Shown here: positions 43,860 through 53,285 of the stretch, in pieces
How positions within the stretch are numbered: the first letter of the stretch is position 1
Layout: every line of letters begins with the position of its first letter
Assembly: GCF_004348985.1 (NCBI RefSeq)
Contig: NZ_SMKW01000001.1
Span: forward strand, 1-64,000
Direction: 5' to 3'
Length of the DNA stretch: 64,000 nt
Source of the DNA: Saccharopolyspora elongata
GTDB taxonomy: Bacteria; Actinomycetota; Actinomycetes; Mycobacteriales; Pseudonocardiaceae
Notes under the pieces: model-generated
What the model saw: the letters and a program-made list of their open reading frames with translations, nothing else
Database searches by the model: none
What the model was told of the DNA's origin: nothing
Made by a program: the position numbers and the translations under genes

Positions 43860-43920
43860 GCAGTTTCAATTGAAACTGCACTCCCCGCCGACGACGGTGC
43901 GCAGTTCCAATCGAAACCGC
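43860..43920. repeat. Family B palindromes, 41-bp spaced pair
   Basis: TTTCAATTGAAA at 43864-43875 is a perfect dyad. A weaker copy, TTCCAATCGAAA, lies at 43905-43916, 41 bp away. This spacing equals that of family A, unlike the 24-bp spacing of other family B pairs. The pair lies between ybaB and recR. Confidence 0.75.
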
Positions 43921-43922
43921 GA

Positions 43923-44270
43923 TCACATGCCCGGCAGGCTGAGACCGCCGAGGCCACCGCCGCCGAGCGCACCGGTGAGCGGGCCCATCTTCTCGGCCTG
44001 CAGCTCCTGCGCCGCCCGGTTGGCGTCGCGCACCGCAGCGACCACCAGGTCGGCCAGCGTCTCGGTGTCCTCCGGGTCGGCCGCCTTCGGGTCGATCGAC
44101 AGCCCCTTCAGCTCGCCCGCGCCGCTGACGGTCGCCGTGACCAGGCCGCCACCGGCGCTCCCGGTGACCTCCGCGTCGGCGAGCTCCTGCTGCGCAGTCA
44201 TCAGCTGCTGCTGCATCTTCTGCGCCTGTTCCATGATCTGCTGCATGTTCGGCTGGCCACCTGGCTGCAC
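43923..44270 (-). CDS. ybaB: YbaB/EbfC nucleoid-associated protein
   Basis: The 115-residue protein has an N-terminal helix rich in Gln/Met ([20 protein letters not shown]), central strands ([20 protein letters not shown]) and a C-terminal helix and glycine tail. YbaB binds DNA as a tweezer-like dimer. The GTG at 44270 follows GGAGGATCACG. A family B pair separates it from recR, 89 bp downstream. Confidence 0.93.
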   Translation of the reverse strand: MQPGGQPNMQQIMEQAQKMQQQLMTAQQELADAEVTGSAGGGLVTATVSGAGELKGLSIDPKAADPEDTETLADLVVAAVRDANRAAQELQAEKMGPLTGALGGGGLGGLSLPGM

Positions 44271-44404
44271 CGTGATCCTCCTCCGGCTGGCGCGTGCACG
44301 TACCCCGATTCGGGCTACGCCACCAGCCTAGAGAATGCGCGGCCCGGTCTGCCTGGCGGTCCGCGCCCCTGGGCGGCGGGGGCGAAGCGTGACAGGGTGA
44401 TCGC

Positions 44405-46210
44405 ATGGCGGTGGACATCGTGCGGTTGCTCGAACTGACCAGCTGGCGGGCCTTCGACGTGGCCGACACCGGCCGGGTCCTGGCGGGCTCCGACGAATCC
44501 GGATCCACCCAGCTCGTCGAGCTCGCCGACGGCGAGCCCACCCCGCTGACCGCCCTGCCGGGCGCGGTCAGCGGCCGCTACCTGCCCGGCGAGCGCGCCG
44601 TGGTCGTGCAGCACGACACCGACGGCAACGAGCGCGGGCAGCTTTCCCTGCTGCGCCTGGACGAACCGCGCCTCCGCCCGGCGCGACTGCACGACCTGCA
44701 GCCGCTGGTCCGCGACCCGGCGCACGTGCACCGGCTGCTCGACGTCCTGCCCGGCCGGATCGTCTACGCGACCAACCGCCGCAACGATGTGGACTTCGAC
44801 GTGGTGATCCGCCACGTCGAGACCGGCGAAGAAGCGATCGCCTACGACCAGGGCGGCATGGTCCTGGAGGCGACGGCCTCGTCGGACGGCCGCCACCTGG
44901 CGCTGACCATCCCTGCCGACCGCGCGATGTCCGACCGGCTGCTCCTGGTCGACACCGCAACCCGCGAAGTGCAGGCGCTGACCGGGCGCGACGAGCCGGC
45001 GCGGTACGGCCAGATCGGCTGGCTGCCCGACGGGCTGGTCGTCACCACCGACGCCGACCGGGACCGTGCCGGCATCGCGCGCATCGACCCGCGCACCGGC
45101 GCCCGGCGCTGGCTGGTGACCTCCGACGAGCACGACCTCACCGGCTGGCTCTCGCCGGACGGTTCGACGCTGCTGGTGCAGGCGAACGACGACGGCGCCA
45201 GCAGGCTGGCGCTGCACGACGCGGCCACCGGCGACCTGCTGCGGACGATCCGGTTACCCGCCGACGGCTGGTGCTCGTACCCGCTGCCGGCCCCGACCTG
45301 GTCGCCGGACTCGCGGTTCGTCGCGCTGTCGTTCAGCGCCCCGGCGGTCCCGGGCGACGCGCTGCTCGTGCACGCCGCGACCGGCGAGTGCGAGTCGCTG
45401 ACCGGTTCCGCGGCGCAGCTCGACGGCCTGGTCGAACCGAGTTCGCACCGGGTGCCGGCCCGCGACGGCGAACAGGTGCCGTGCTTCGTCTTCGCCCCGC
45501 ACGAGGCCGATCCGCGGCTGGCCGGATCGGCGGTGCTGATCGTCCACGGCGGCCCGGAGAGCCAGGCGGTGCGGACGTTCAGCCCGATCGCCCAGGCCCT
45601 CGTCGCACAGGGGCACACCGTGCTGGTGCCGAACGTCCGCGGCTCCACCGGCTACGGGAAGCGCTGGTACTCGGCCGACGACGGCCGCAATCGCCTGGAA
45701 TCGGTGGCCGACCTCGGCGACCTGCACGACTGGCTGCCGTCGATCGGGCTGGACGCCGGGCGCGCGGCGCTGTGGGGCGGCTCGTACGGCGGCTACATGG
45801 TGCTCGCCGGGCTGGCGTTCCAGCCGCAGCGATGGGCGGCCGGGGTCGACATCGTCGGGATCTCGTCGCTGGTCACGTTCCTGGAGAACACCGCCGCATA
45901 CCGGCGAGCGCACCGCGAGCGCGAGTACGGCTCGCTCGCGGCGGACGCGGAATTCCTGCGCTCGGCGTCGCCGCTGACCAGGGTCGTGTCCATCGCGGCG
46001 CCGCTGTTCGTGCTGCACGGCGCGAACGACCCGAGGGTGCCGCTGTCGGAGGCCCAGCAGATCGCGACCGCGGTCCGGGCGAACGGCCTGGAGTGCGAGC
46101 TGCGGGTGTACGACGACGAAGGCCACGGCCTGGCCAAGCGCACCAACCGCCTCGACGCCTACCCGAGAGCCCTCGCATTCCTGGCCCGCCACCTGGCGAA
46201 ACAAGCCTGA
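44405..46210 (+). CDS. S9-family serine peptidase (acylaminoacyl-peptidase type)
   Basis: The 601-residue protein has an N-terminal seven-bladed propeller region (to about 345) and an alpha/beta hydrolase domain with catalytic Ser460 in GGSYGGYM, Asp542 in GANDPRVP and His574 in DDEGHGLA. It probably cleaves short peptides in the cytoplasm, as there is no signal peptide. It is divergent from ybaB and convergent with dnaX. Confidence 0.93.
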   Translation: MAVDIVRLLELTSWRAFDVADTGRVLAGSDESGSTQLVELADGEPTPLTALPGAVSGRYLPGERAVVVQHDTDGNERGQLSLLRLDEPRLRPARLHDLQPLVRDPAHVHRLLDVLPGRIVYATNRRNDVDFDVVIRHVETGEEAIAYDQGGMVLEATASSDGRHLALTIPADRAMSDRLLLVDTATREVQALTGRDEPARYGQIGWLPDGLVVTTDADRDRAGIARIDPRTGARRWLVTSDEHDLTGWLSPDGSTLLVQANDDGASRLALHDAATGDLLRTIRLPADGWCSYPLPAPTWSPDSRFVALSFSAPAVPGDALLVHAATGECESLTGSAAQLDGLVEPSSHRVPARDGEQVPCFVFAPHEADPRLAGSAVLIVHGGPESQAVRTFSPIAQALVAQGHTVLVPNVRGSTGYGKRWYSADDGRNRLESVADLGDLHDWLPSIGLDAGRAALWGGSYGGYMVLAGLAFQPQRWAAGVDIVGISSLVTFLENTAAYRRAHREREYGSLAADAEFLRSASPLTRVVSIAAPLFVLHGANDPRVPLSEAQQIATAVRANGLECELRVYDDEGHGLAKRTNRLDAYPRALAFLARHLAKQA

Positions 46211-46334
46211 CCGCCCCGCGACGGCGGTTGCGCCGCGTTGGTAGTGGGGCGTCGGCATTCCCGATTTCCCCAAGGGGTCGTTTCCAGAACGGTTCGAGGG
46301 CACGCGCGAGACGTGGTGCTCCGGGGTGCAGGGC

Positions 46335-46356
46335 GCCGTTTTCGCGCGAAAACGGC
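46335..46356. repeat. Family A palindrome, single copy
   Basis: GCCGTTTTCGCGCGAAAAC-GGC is a perfect 22-bp palindrome, the most symmetric family A copy. A degenerate CACGCGCGAG lies 40 bp upstream and may be a decayed partner. It sits between the convergent S9 peptidase and dnaX genes. Confidence 0.85.
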
Positions 46357-46448
46357 ACCGGGCGACCTCCGGGATCAACCGGACGAAGCCTCCGACTTCA
46401 GGCGAAATCGAGGGCTCCGAAAGCCAGGTTCCCGCTCGACGGGGTGGT

Positions 46449-48665
46449 TCAGCCGTCGATCCGGCGGGCGCCGAGTTCCCGTTCGAAGAGCTCGACCGCC
46501 GCCGTTTCCGGGTCCGGACCCACCTGGGCGTTGGCGTCCATCGGGGAGGACTCGGCGAGCATCTTCTCCGGGTCTTCCTCGTCGTCGGAGACCGGCTCCG
46601 GCGGCCTGGGCGGCTCCGGAGGCGGCGGGACGTCATCCGGCGGCGGGGGCTCGTCGTCCGGCGGCTCGGGCGGCGGCGGGATGTCGTCCGGTTCCGGCGG
46701 GCGCGGCACCGAGCCCTGGCGCGCCGGCGAACCCGCCTGCGGGCGAGCGGGGTTCCGGCCGTTGGCCGCCTGGCCTGCCTGCGGATTCGCCGACTGGCCG
46801 TTCGTCGGGGCGGACTCGCTCTGCTGGGTCGACCGGCGCTGCACCGGTTGCTTGGGCGCGGCGGGACGAGCCGCAGGCGGCGGCGCGGCACCGGCCTCGA
46901 CGCACTGGATCTCCCACTCGCCGCCGACGACCTCGCGCAGCGCGTCCCGGACGAAGTCCAGCCGTCGCTGCTGGGCGAGCTGCTTGACCAGCCCGGAGGT
47001 CGGCATCGACAGCACCAGCGTGTTGTCGCCGCTGAGGTCCTGAACCGCGGCGTTGAGCAGCAGCGCCTGCGTCGGGCGGTTCCGCGTCGCGACCGCCTGC
47101 AGCACCTTGGCCCACACCTGCCGCACCTTCGCCGCGTCGAACCCGGCCTGCGCCGGCGCGGCGGCCTCCGCCGCCGGCGCAGCGGCCGGACGCGGCTCCG
47201 CAGCCACCGGACGCGGCTCCGCCGCTGGTGGCGGAGCCTGCTCGGCCGCCGGAGGCGGCGTCGCAGGCGCGGGGGCAGCCGCCTTCGGCGGTGTCACAGG
47301 ACGCTCCGCCGCCACCGGCTGCTCCGCCGCTGCGGGCGCCGGACGCGCTGGCGCCTCAGCCTGCTGCGCTGCCTCTTGCGCTGCGCGCTCGTGCGGCCGC
47401 TGGAAGACGCGCTTCGGCCGCGCGTCGCCGTCCGCCACCGGCGCGGCGGTGGAAGGAGCGGCGGCAGGAGCAGCCTGGCCTGCAGGGGCTCCCTCGCCCG
47501 GCGCGATGGTCATGCGGCTCTCGACGCGCTCAAGCCGTTGCAGCAGCGCGACTTCCGAGTCCGATGCGGTCGGCAGGAGCATCCGCGCGCAGAGCAGTTC
47601 CAGCAGCAGCCGGGGCGCGGTGGCCCCGCGCATCTCGGACAGCCCAGTGTGGACGATCTCGGCGAACCGGGAAAGCGTTGCCGCGCCGAGCTGTTCGGCC
47701 TGGGTCTGCATCCGGGCGAGCTCGTCGCCCGCGGCGTCCACGAGTCCGCGCTGCGCGGCGTCCGGCACCGAGTTGAGCAGCACCAGGTCGCGCAGCCGGT
47801 CTAGCAGGTCGGAGCCGAACCGGCGCGGGTCGTGCCCTGCCTCGACCAGCCGGTCAACCGTGCCGTACACGGCGGCGCCGTCGCCCGCCGCGAGCGCGTC
47901 GACCATGTCGTCGATCAGCGCGACGTCGGTGACCCCGAGCAGCGCCACCGCGCGCTCGTAGGTGACGCCTTCGGGCCCCGCCCCGGCGAGCAGCTGGTCG
48001 AGCACGCTGAGCGTGTCGCGGGCGGACCCGCCACCGGCCCGGATCACCAGCGGGAACACCGCGGGCTCGACCTGCACGCCCTCGTCGCGGCAGATCCGCT
48101 CGACCAGGTCGCGCATCACGCCCGGCGGCATCAGCCGGAACGGGTAGTGGTGGGTCCGGGACCGGATGGTGGTGAGCACCTTGTCCGGCTCGGTGGTGGC
48201 GAAGACGAAGATCAGGTGTTCCGGCGGTTCCTCGACGATCTTCAGCAGGGCGTTGAAGCCCTGCGTGGTGACCATGTGGGCCTCGTCGATGATGAAGATC
48301 CGGTACCGCGACTGGGCAGGCGCGAAGAAGGCCCGGTCGCGCAGTTCGCGGGTGTCGTCGACGCCACCGTGGCTGGCCGCGTCGAGCTCGACGACGTCGA
48401 CGCTGCCGCCGCCTTCGGGCGCGAGCGAGACGCACGAGTCGCATTCCCCGCACGGGTCGGGGGTCGGGCCCTGCGCGCAGTTCAGCGAGCGGGCGAGGAT
48501 GCGAGCGCTGGAGGTCTTGCCGCAACCGCGCGGCCCGGAGAACAGGTAGGCGTGGTTGACCCGCCCGGCGGCCAGCGCGGTCCGCAACGGGTCGGTGACG
48601 TGGTCCTGCCCGACGACCTCAGCGAAGGTCGCCGGCCTGTACTTGCGGTATAGGGCGAGCGCCAC
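46449..48665 (-). CDS. dnaX: DNA polymerase III subunit gamma/tau
   Basis: The 738-residue clamp-loader subunit starts ALYRKYRPATFAEVVGQDHV. It has Walker A GPRGCGKT (44-51), zinc Cys63, 72, 75 and 78, Walker B IFIIDEAHMV and the sensor FVFATTEPDKVL. A long Pro/Ala-rich linker (about 390-500) precedes a tau-specific C-terminal domain (GFDAAKVRQVWAKVLQAVAT). The acidic tail follows a second Pro-rich stretch (PPPPEPPDDEPPPPDDVPPP). I see no slippery A-run for programmed frameshifting, so only the full tau form is expected. GTG at 48665 gives the normal N-terminus. The SRP RNA lies just upstream. Confidence 0.96.
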   Translation of the reverse strand: MALALYRKYRPATFAEVVGQDHVTDPLRTALAAGRVNHAYLFSGPRGCGKTSSARILARSLNCAQGPTPDPCGECDSCVSLAPEGGGSVDVVELDAASHGGVDDTRELRDRAFFAPAQSRYRIFIIDEAHMVTTQGFNALLKIVEEPPEHLIFVFATTEPDKVLTTIRSRTHHYPFRLMPPGVMRDLVERICRDEGVQVEPAVFPLVIRAGGGSARDTLSVLDQLLAGAGPEGVTYERAVALLGVTDVALIDDMVDALAAGDGAAVYGTVDRLVEAGHDPRRFGSDLLDRLRDLVLLNSVPDAAQRGLVDAAGDELARMQTQAEQLGAATLSRFAEIVHTGLSEMRGATAPRLLLELLCARMLLPTASDSEVALLQRLERVESRMTIAPGEGAPAGQAAPAAAPSTAAPVADGDARPKRVFQRPHERAAQEAAQQAEAPARPAPAAAEQPVAAERPVTPPKAAAPAPATPPPAAEQAPPPAAEPRPVAAEPRPAAAPAAEAAAPAQAGFDAAKVRQVWAKVLQAVATRNRPTQALLLNAAVQDLSGDNTLVLSMPTSGLVKQLAQQRRLDFVRDALREVVGGEWEIQCVEAGAAPPPAARPAAPKQPVQRRSTQQSESAPTNGQSANPQAGQAANGRNPARPQAGSPARQGSVPRPPEPDDIPPPPEPPDDEPPPPDDVPPPPEPPRPPEPVSDDEEDPEKMLAESSPMDANAQVGPDPETAAVELFERELGARRIDG

Positions 48666-48734
48666 GGACAAAACCCTACGCGGTGAGCCCGACAACCCGA
48701 ACGCGGCCTGATCCGGAGGCCCGCCGGGGAAAAT

Positions 48735-48826
48735 AAGGGGACCCCGTGCACCCGCCAGAGCCCGCTTACCCTTGCTGCCTTCCGGCCCTGGGGGAGTTCA
48801 CAGGATGGACGCCGCACGAGGTCCAC
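48735..48826 (-). ncRNA. ffs: Bacterial small signal recognition particle RNA (4.5S)
   Basis: On the minus strand the apical core AGGGCCGGAAGGCAGCAAGG contains the GGAA tetraloop and the SRP54-binding symmetric loop. The closing stem GGACCTCGTGC with GCACGGGGTCC pairs over 11 bp. A TTATTTT run follows the 3' end. Its place upstream of dnaX in the same direction is conserved in actinobacteria. Confidence 0.95.
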
Positions 48827-49132
48827 GGACAGTGTACCCCGAAGCCCCGAACCCCCGCGGAGCCCCCCTCTCGCAGCGCTGACCAGGCAGCACGGCAACG
48901 AACGAGGTTCGGGTGCCGATCTCGTCGGCGAACCACCACCTGCGTCACGAGAACGACGAGGCTCAAGATCATTTCCCGCAGTCCGGGCATGCAATGGATC
49001 TCCGCACCTCTGCACCGCGCAGAAGAAGCCGCGCTCCGCGGTTGCAGTGCCGTTGCGTCGGCAAGACTGGGACCTCCGCGGTCAGACACCCGCTGGAGAA
49101 ATGTGACGACTCGTTGAGGACGGATTCGCCCG
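48827..49132. other. 306-bp intergenic region, SRP RNA promoter side
   Basis: The region lies between the minus-strand SRP RNA and the plus-strand DUF2716 gene and should hold both promoters. A minus-strand frame (GLREMILSLVVLVTQVVVRR) is open here, but it has no ribosome binding site and runs into the SRP RNA, so I do not annotate it. Confidence 0.45.
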
Positions 49133-50059
49133 ATGACCCTTGAACGGTTGCGCCACTTGACAGAGCCCGAACGTGCCGACGCCTGGAATCGCTTCGACGC
49201 CGAGTTCGACTTCCGGCCCAGCGTGCAAGTCTTCCCTGCGATCGCGGAGCCTTCTCCGTCGGTCACCTGGAGTCTCGACGCGTTGCGCGACGACCCAGGC
49301 GATCGAGAACTCGACCGCCTGGTCGATCTGGTGCAGGACGGGCTCACCGCATGCAGTGCGCCCGGAGAGGCACTTTTGATCCTGGACTGGCAGCACACCT
49401 GCTATGGACTCCGTCCGGATCTCCCGGCGACCGACATGTTCCTGCCTCGCGTGCTGGAAGGACGTTCGCGGGAAGGCTGGCCGCTCAGCCCGTATCCGGA
49501 CGGGGACTACTACATCTTCCTCGCCGAGGATCTCCGTTTCGGCACCTTCGGGCATCCCTGGGAACACTCCCTCTGCGTGTTCGGCGCCGAGCTCCTGGAT
49601 GCGATCGAGGACGGTGTGCAGGAAGTGCTGCAACGAGTCCTCCGCCGCGACGGGACAACAGTCGTCTGGACTTCGCGGCACGGTGCCGCCACGCGATGCG
49701 ACCGGCTGAAAACCACGCGGCCGTCGGGTTCGGCGTCCCATGTCACAGACCCTCGAATCGTGCCGCCCCCGAGCCCCGCCAAAGATCCCGACAGGCACCC
49801 GTCTCCCCAGGTCATGACCCGTATCCGCTGCTCAGGAGGTCACCTGCTAGGCTTCCGCACGGAGGATTGGCCGAGCGGCCTAAGGCGCACGATTGGAAAT
49901 CGTGTTGGGTTAATAGCCCTCACGGGTTCGAATCCCGTATCCTCCGCTGGTCAGAGCCCTGGCCGCGGATTTCGCGGCCAGGGCTCTTTCGCGTTCCGCA
50001 GGTCGTACGTCCCTGTCCCTTCTCATGGGTTCGCCGCACTGTTGCGGTTGTGGGGATGA
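49133..50059 (+). CDS. DUF2716 protein, frame reading through the tRNA-Ser gene
   Basis: Residues 1 to about 180 form a DUF2716 domain: LTEPERADAWNRFDAEFDFR near the start, LDWQHTCYGLRP near 85, and YPDGDYYIFLAEDLRFGTFG near 122, then HPWEHSLCVFGAELLDAIED. The family has no known function. The frame does not stop after the domain but continues without homology through the tRNA-Ser(GGA) gene (49861-49946) to a TGA at 50059. The natural end is expected near 49690, so a stop lost by frameshift or mutation is likely; another frame stops at about 49733. The domain itself looks intact. Confidence 0.6.
   Translation: MTLERLRHLTEPERADAWNRFDAEFDFRPSVQVFPAIAEPSPSVTWSLDALRDDPGDRELDRLVDLVQDGLTACSAPGEALLILDWQHTCYGLRPDLPATDMFLPRVLEGRSREGWPLSPYPDGDYYIFLAEDLRFGTFGHPWEHSLCVFGAELLDAIEDGVQEVLQRVLRRDGTTVVWTSRHGAATRCDRLKTTRPSGSASHVTDPRIVPPPSPAKDPDRHPSPQVMTRIRCSGGHLLGFRTEDWPSGLRRTIGNRVGLIALTGSNPVSSAGQSPGRGFRGQGSFAFRRSYVPVPSHGFAALLRLWG
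49861..49946 (+). tRNA. tRNA-Ser(GGA)
   Basis: The 86-nt gene has a 7-bp acceptor stem (GGAGGAT with ATCCTCC), an anticodon stem CACGA/TCGTG around TTGGAAA with anticodon GGA at 49895-49897, a long variable arm and a T arm GGGTTCGAATCCC. The discriminator is G and CCA is not encoded. Confidence 0.96.
49953..49990 (+). terminator. Terminator after tRNA-Ser(GGA)
   Basis: AGAGCCCTGGCCGCG pairs with CGCGGCCAGGGCTCT, followed by TTTCG. This is a 15-bp stem 7 bases after the tRNA. Confidence 0.85.
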
Positions 50060-51417
50060 CCGTCGCGCAGTTGCAGGAGCTGGTTCGCGGGGCCGTGATC
50101 GACCGGGACGACCCCGGGTTCGACGAGGCCCGCCGCGTGCACAACGCCATGATCGACCGCCGCCCGCAGGTCGTTGTGCGGTGCCGCAACGCCGGGGACG
50201 TCGTCGCTGCCGTCGACTACGCGCGGGAGAACGGGCTCGACCTCGCCGTGCGCGGTGGCGGGCACAGCGTGCCTGGGTTCGGGACCTGCGACGACGGGGT
50301 CGTGATCGATCTGGCGCCGATGCGGGGCGTGCGCGTCGTTCCGGGTGCGCGGACCGTGCGGGCCGAGGGCGGCGCGACCTGGGGCGACGTCGATGCCGCG
50401 ACTCATGCGTTCGGGCTCGCCACCACCGGCGGCATCATCTCCAGCACCGGCATCGGTGGGCTCACGCTCGGCGGCGGCATCGGACACCTCGCCCGCGGTC
50501 AGGGTTTGACCTGCGACAACCTGATCTCCGCCGACGTCGTCACCGCCGGCGGCGAGCTGGTCGTGGCCGACGAGCAGCAGCACGCCGACCTGTTCTGGGC
50601 GCTGCGCGGCGGGGGCGGCAACTTCGGCGTGGTGACGTCGTTCGAGTTCCGGCTGGCCCCGGTGCGCGACATCTACGGCGGCCTGATCTTCTTCGAGCTG
50701 GACCAGATACCGAACGTGCTGCGGGCCTACCGCGAGATCATCGCCGACGCTCCGGAGCAGCTCGGCGCGTTCCCCGCGTTCCAGATCGCCCCGCCACTGC
50801 CCTTCATCCCGGAGGAGCGGCACGGCGACACGCTGATCGCGATCGTCGCGTGCTGGGCCGGGCCCGTCGATGCCGGGCCTGCCGCCGTCCAGCCGTTGCG
50901 CGACATCGCCCCGATCGTCGCCGAGCACCTCGGAACGATGCCCTATCCCCTGCTCAACGGGGCTTTCGACGTGCTCGTCCCGCCCGGGCTGCAGCACTAC
51001 TGGAAGGCGAACTTCGTCGTCGAGCTGACCGACGAGATGATCGCCGCGCACGTCGAGCACGGCCCGCGGGTGCCGGTGGTGAACTCGACCGTGCACATCT
51101 ACCCGATCAACGGCGCCTGCCACCGGGTCGCGCCGGATGCCACCGCATTCGCCTACCGGGACGCGAACTTCGCGACGGTGATCGCCGGGATGTGGCCCGA
51201 TCCGGCCGACAACCCGGCCAACATCGCCTGGGTTCGCGACTACTACGCCGCGACTTCACCGCACTCCGAGGAAGGCGGGTACGTCAACTTCATGGCCGGC
51301 GACGACCAAGGCCGGATCAGGGCGAACTACCGGGGGAACTACGACCGGCTGGTCCAGGTGAAGAAGGCCTACGACCCGGACAACCTATTCCACCTGAACC
51401 AGAACATCCGGCCTTGA
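50056..51417 (+). CDS. FAD-linked oxidase (BBE-like, PCMH-type)
   Basis: The 453-residue protein has the PCMH-type FAD-binding domain with RGGGHSVPGFG (the His that usually carries 8-alpha-histidyl FAD), STGIGGLTLGGGIGHLARGQ and GGNFGVVTSFEFRL. The C-terminal berberine-bridge motif YYAATSPHSEEGGYVNFM and the closing YRGNYDRLVQVKKAYDPDNL follow. It is like 6-hydroxynicotine oxidase and carbohydrate oxidases. The substrate is unknown. No signal peptide is visible. ATG at 50056 is preceded by only a weak ribosome binding site. Confidence 0.9.
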   Translation: MTVAQLQELVRGAVIDRDDPGFDEARRVHNAMIDRRPQVVVRCRNAGDVVAAVDYARENGLDLAVRGGGHSVPGFGTCDDGVVIDLAPMRGVRVVPGARTVRAEGGATWGDVDAATHAFGLATTGGIISSTGIGGLTLGGGIGHLARGQGLTCDNLISADVVTAGGELVVADEQQHADLFWALRGGGGNFGVVTSFEFRLAPVRDIYGGLIFFELDQIPNVLRAYREIIADAPEQLGAFPAFQIAPPLPFIPEERHGDTLIAIVACWAGPVDAGPAAVQPLRDIAPIVAEHLGTMPYPLLNGAFDVLVPPGLQHYWKANFVVELTDEMIAAHVEHGPRVPVVNSTVHIYPINGACHRVAPDATAFAYRDANFATVIAGMWPDPADNPANIAWVRDYYAATSPHSEEGGYVNFMAGDDQGRIRANYRGNYDRLVQVKKAYDPDNLFHLNQNIRP

Positions 51418-51429
51418 TGCAAAGAAAGA

Positions 51430-51475
51430 CCCGTGAGTACTTCGTGCTGCTGTAGCAGCACGAAGTACTCACGGG
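51430..51475. repeat. Family D hairpin
   Basis: CCCGTGAGTACTTCGTGCTG pairs with CAGCACGAAGTACTCACGGG around TAG, with a 42-nt core at 51432-51473. The stem is different from the other family D copies but equally self-complementary. It lies between convergent FAD oxidase and nuclease genes. Confidence 0.85.
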
Positions 51476-51497
51476 ACCTGGGCAGGCCGAACGTGGC

Positions 51498-53285
51498 TCA
51501 GAACCGCAGGCGGGCCACCTGGGGGTCGTGGTCGCTGGCCTGGTCGGCGAACTCGGCGTTGATGTGGACCACGTCGTACTCCGCCGTGATCGCCGGGCTC
51601 ACCAGGATGTGGTCCAGCTGCTGGGAATTGCCCTCGTAGACGTAGCTGTAGCGCTCGGCCGGCGGCAGCGAGTCGGCCAGCGGCACCAGCGACCCGGTCA
51701 GCGGCGCCAGGGCCGGGGAGAAGCCGTAGTCGTTGAGGTCGCCGAGCACCACGATCCGGGCCTCGTCGTCGATGGCCCGCACCTCGTCGACGAAGCCGCG
51801 CACCGCCTGCGCCTGCTTCACCCGCTGCTCCTCCGAGACCCGCGCCGGCGGCTGGAACCGGCCGTGCAGCGGCTGGTCGCCGCCCTTGGAAGCGAAGTGG
51901 TTGGCCACCACGAACACCTGCTCGCCGCGGAACAGGAACTCGCCGACCAGTGGCTTCCGGCTGTCCCGCCACGCCGCGTCGGCCGGGGAGATGCGCCCCG
52001 GCGAGGCGCTCAGCGCGAGCCTCGAGCCGTTCTCCACCGGGTGCACCGGCGTCGTCGCATCGCCGCCCGGACGATCCACAAAGGACACCCGGGCCGGGTT
52101 GTACAGGAAGGCGACCCGGATGTTGCCGCCGGGCTGACCGCCGTCTGCGTTGTTCTGCGGGTCGATCTGCCGCCACAGGTAGCGCGGTCCGCCCGCCGCC
52201 TCGATCGCGTCGGTGAACTCCCGCAGCGTCTCCTCCGCGGCCACCACTCCGTCGTCGGTCGGCCCGGTGTTGTCCTGAACTTCTTCCAGCGCAACGATGT
52301 CCGGCGCCGCGAGCCGGTCGACGACGCCTTCGGCGAGCCGGGCGAACTTGGCCGGATCGCTGCCCGCGGCGAGGTTCTCGACGTTGTACGTGGCGACCGC
52401 GAGCTCGCCGCGGCCCTGCGACCGCGTCGTCTCCGGCTGCAGACCGCCCGGCACGTGCTCGCCGAGCCGCGCGGCCTCCAGCACGTATCCGCCGAACCGG
52501 CTGTAGTCCAGCGGTCCTTCGGTGCCGCCGCGCAGCCGGTCGCCGACGTTCGCGGTGGGGAACGGCGCGTCCGCCAGGGATTCGACCTTGAGCCGGCCCG
52601 CGTTCGCGTCGTCGTAGCCGGTGTAGGTGGTGCCCCCGCGGCCGTTCGCGTTCTGCTCGGGATTGCTGGTGATCCACAGCGCGCGGTACGCGTCGGTCGG
52701 GCCGACCACGCGCGCGTCGTCCACGCGCAGCACCATGGCCTCGCGCGACTCGTAGTAGTCCAGCGCGTAGCGCTGCGGCTCCAGGTCTAGCTTGTCGATG
52801 TTGGCGTCCTGCGGCGCGAACTCCGCCGGAACCGTCGCCGGCCCGACCGCCTCGGCCGGGACAGCACCCTTGCCGGTGACCTGCCAGGTCGCGTCGGTGA
52901 GCTCGGTGACCGACTGGTTCGGCGTGGTCTCCGGCGTCTCGCCCGAGGCCACCGGGTAGTACTCCACGACCCGCCCGTCGACCGCGACCGCATCGCCGAC
53001 CGCCACCTGCGGCGTCTGGCCGCCAGTGAACACGAACAGCCCCTCGCTGGTGCGCGGGTCCGCGTCGGGCGCGGTGTCCTGCAACCAGAAACCGCGCGCC
53101 TGGCCGAAGCCGCGCACCCCGGTGACCACGCCCGGCACCCCGGCCACCTGCCGGCCCACCAGCGGCGAAACCCGCGTGGCGCCTTGGATGTCGTGGATCC
53201 GGACCTGCTGCTGCGCTACCGCGGTCGCCGCGGGTGCGATGGACAGCAGCACCCCGGTGGCGGCAAGCAGTGACGTGACGCGCAC
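51498..53285 (-). CDS. Secreted endonuclease/exonuclease/phosphatase-family nuclease
   Basis: The 595-residue protein has an Ala-rich signal peptide (LLAATGVLLSIAPAATAVAQ), an N-terminal OB/DUF-type region, and a C-terminal EEP domain starting near residue 290 with VATYNVENLA, then DIVALEEVQDNTG, VVANHFASKGGDQPL, VVLGDLNDYGF and ASDHDPQVARL. This is the ExeM/NucH-like layout of large extracellular nucleases. No LPXTG-type anchor is visible, so it is probably released. It may help use environmental DNA. Confidence 0.93.
   Translation of the reverse strand: MRVTSLLAATGVLLSIAPAATAVAQQQVRIHDIQGATRVSPLVGRQVAGVPGVVTGVRGFGQARGFWLQDTAPDADPRTSEGLFVFTGGQTPQVAVGDAVAVDGRVVEYYPVASGETPETTPNQSVTELTDATWQVTGKGAVPAEAVGPATVPAEFAPQDANIDKLDLEPQRYALDYYESREAMVLRVDDARVVGPTDAYRALWITSNPEQNANGRGGTTYTGYDDANAGRLKVESLADAPFPTANVGDRLRGGTEGPLDYSRFGGYVLEAARLGEHVPGGLQPETTRSQGRGELAVATYNVENLAAGSDPAKFARLAEGVVDRLAAPDIVALEEVQDNTGPTDDGVVAAEETLREFTDAIEAAGGPRYLWRQIDPQNNADGGQPGGNIRVAFLYNPARVSFVDRPGGDATTPVHPVENGSRLALSASPGRISPADAAWRDSRKPLVGEFLFRGEQVFVVANHFASKGGDQPLHGRFQPPARVSEEQRVKQAQAVRGFVDEVRAIDDEARIVVLGDLNDYGFSPALAPLTGSLVPLADSLPPAERYSYVYEGNSQQLDHILVSPAITAEYDVVHINAEFADQASDHDPQVARLRF

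Noticed and set aside
46449-48665. Programmed frameshift for a short gamma form of dnaX
   Set aside because: No A-rich slippery site or following hairpin is visible in the region where it would occur.
48815-48990. Small minus-strand membrane protein (GLREMILSLVVLV)
   Set aside because: No ribosome binding site, and the frame reads into the SRP RNA gene, so coding is unlikely.
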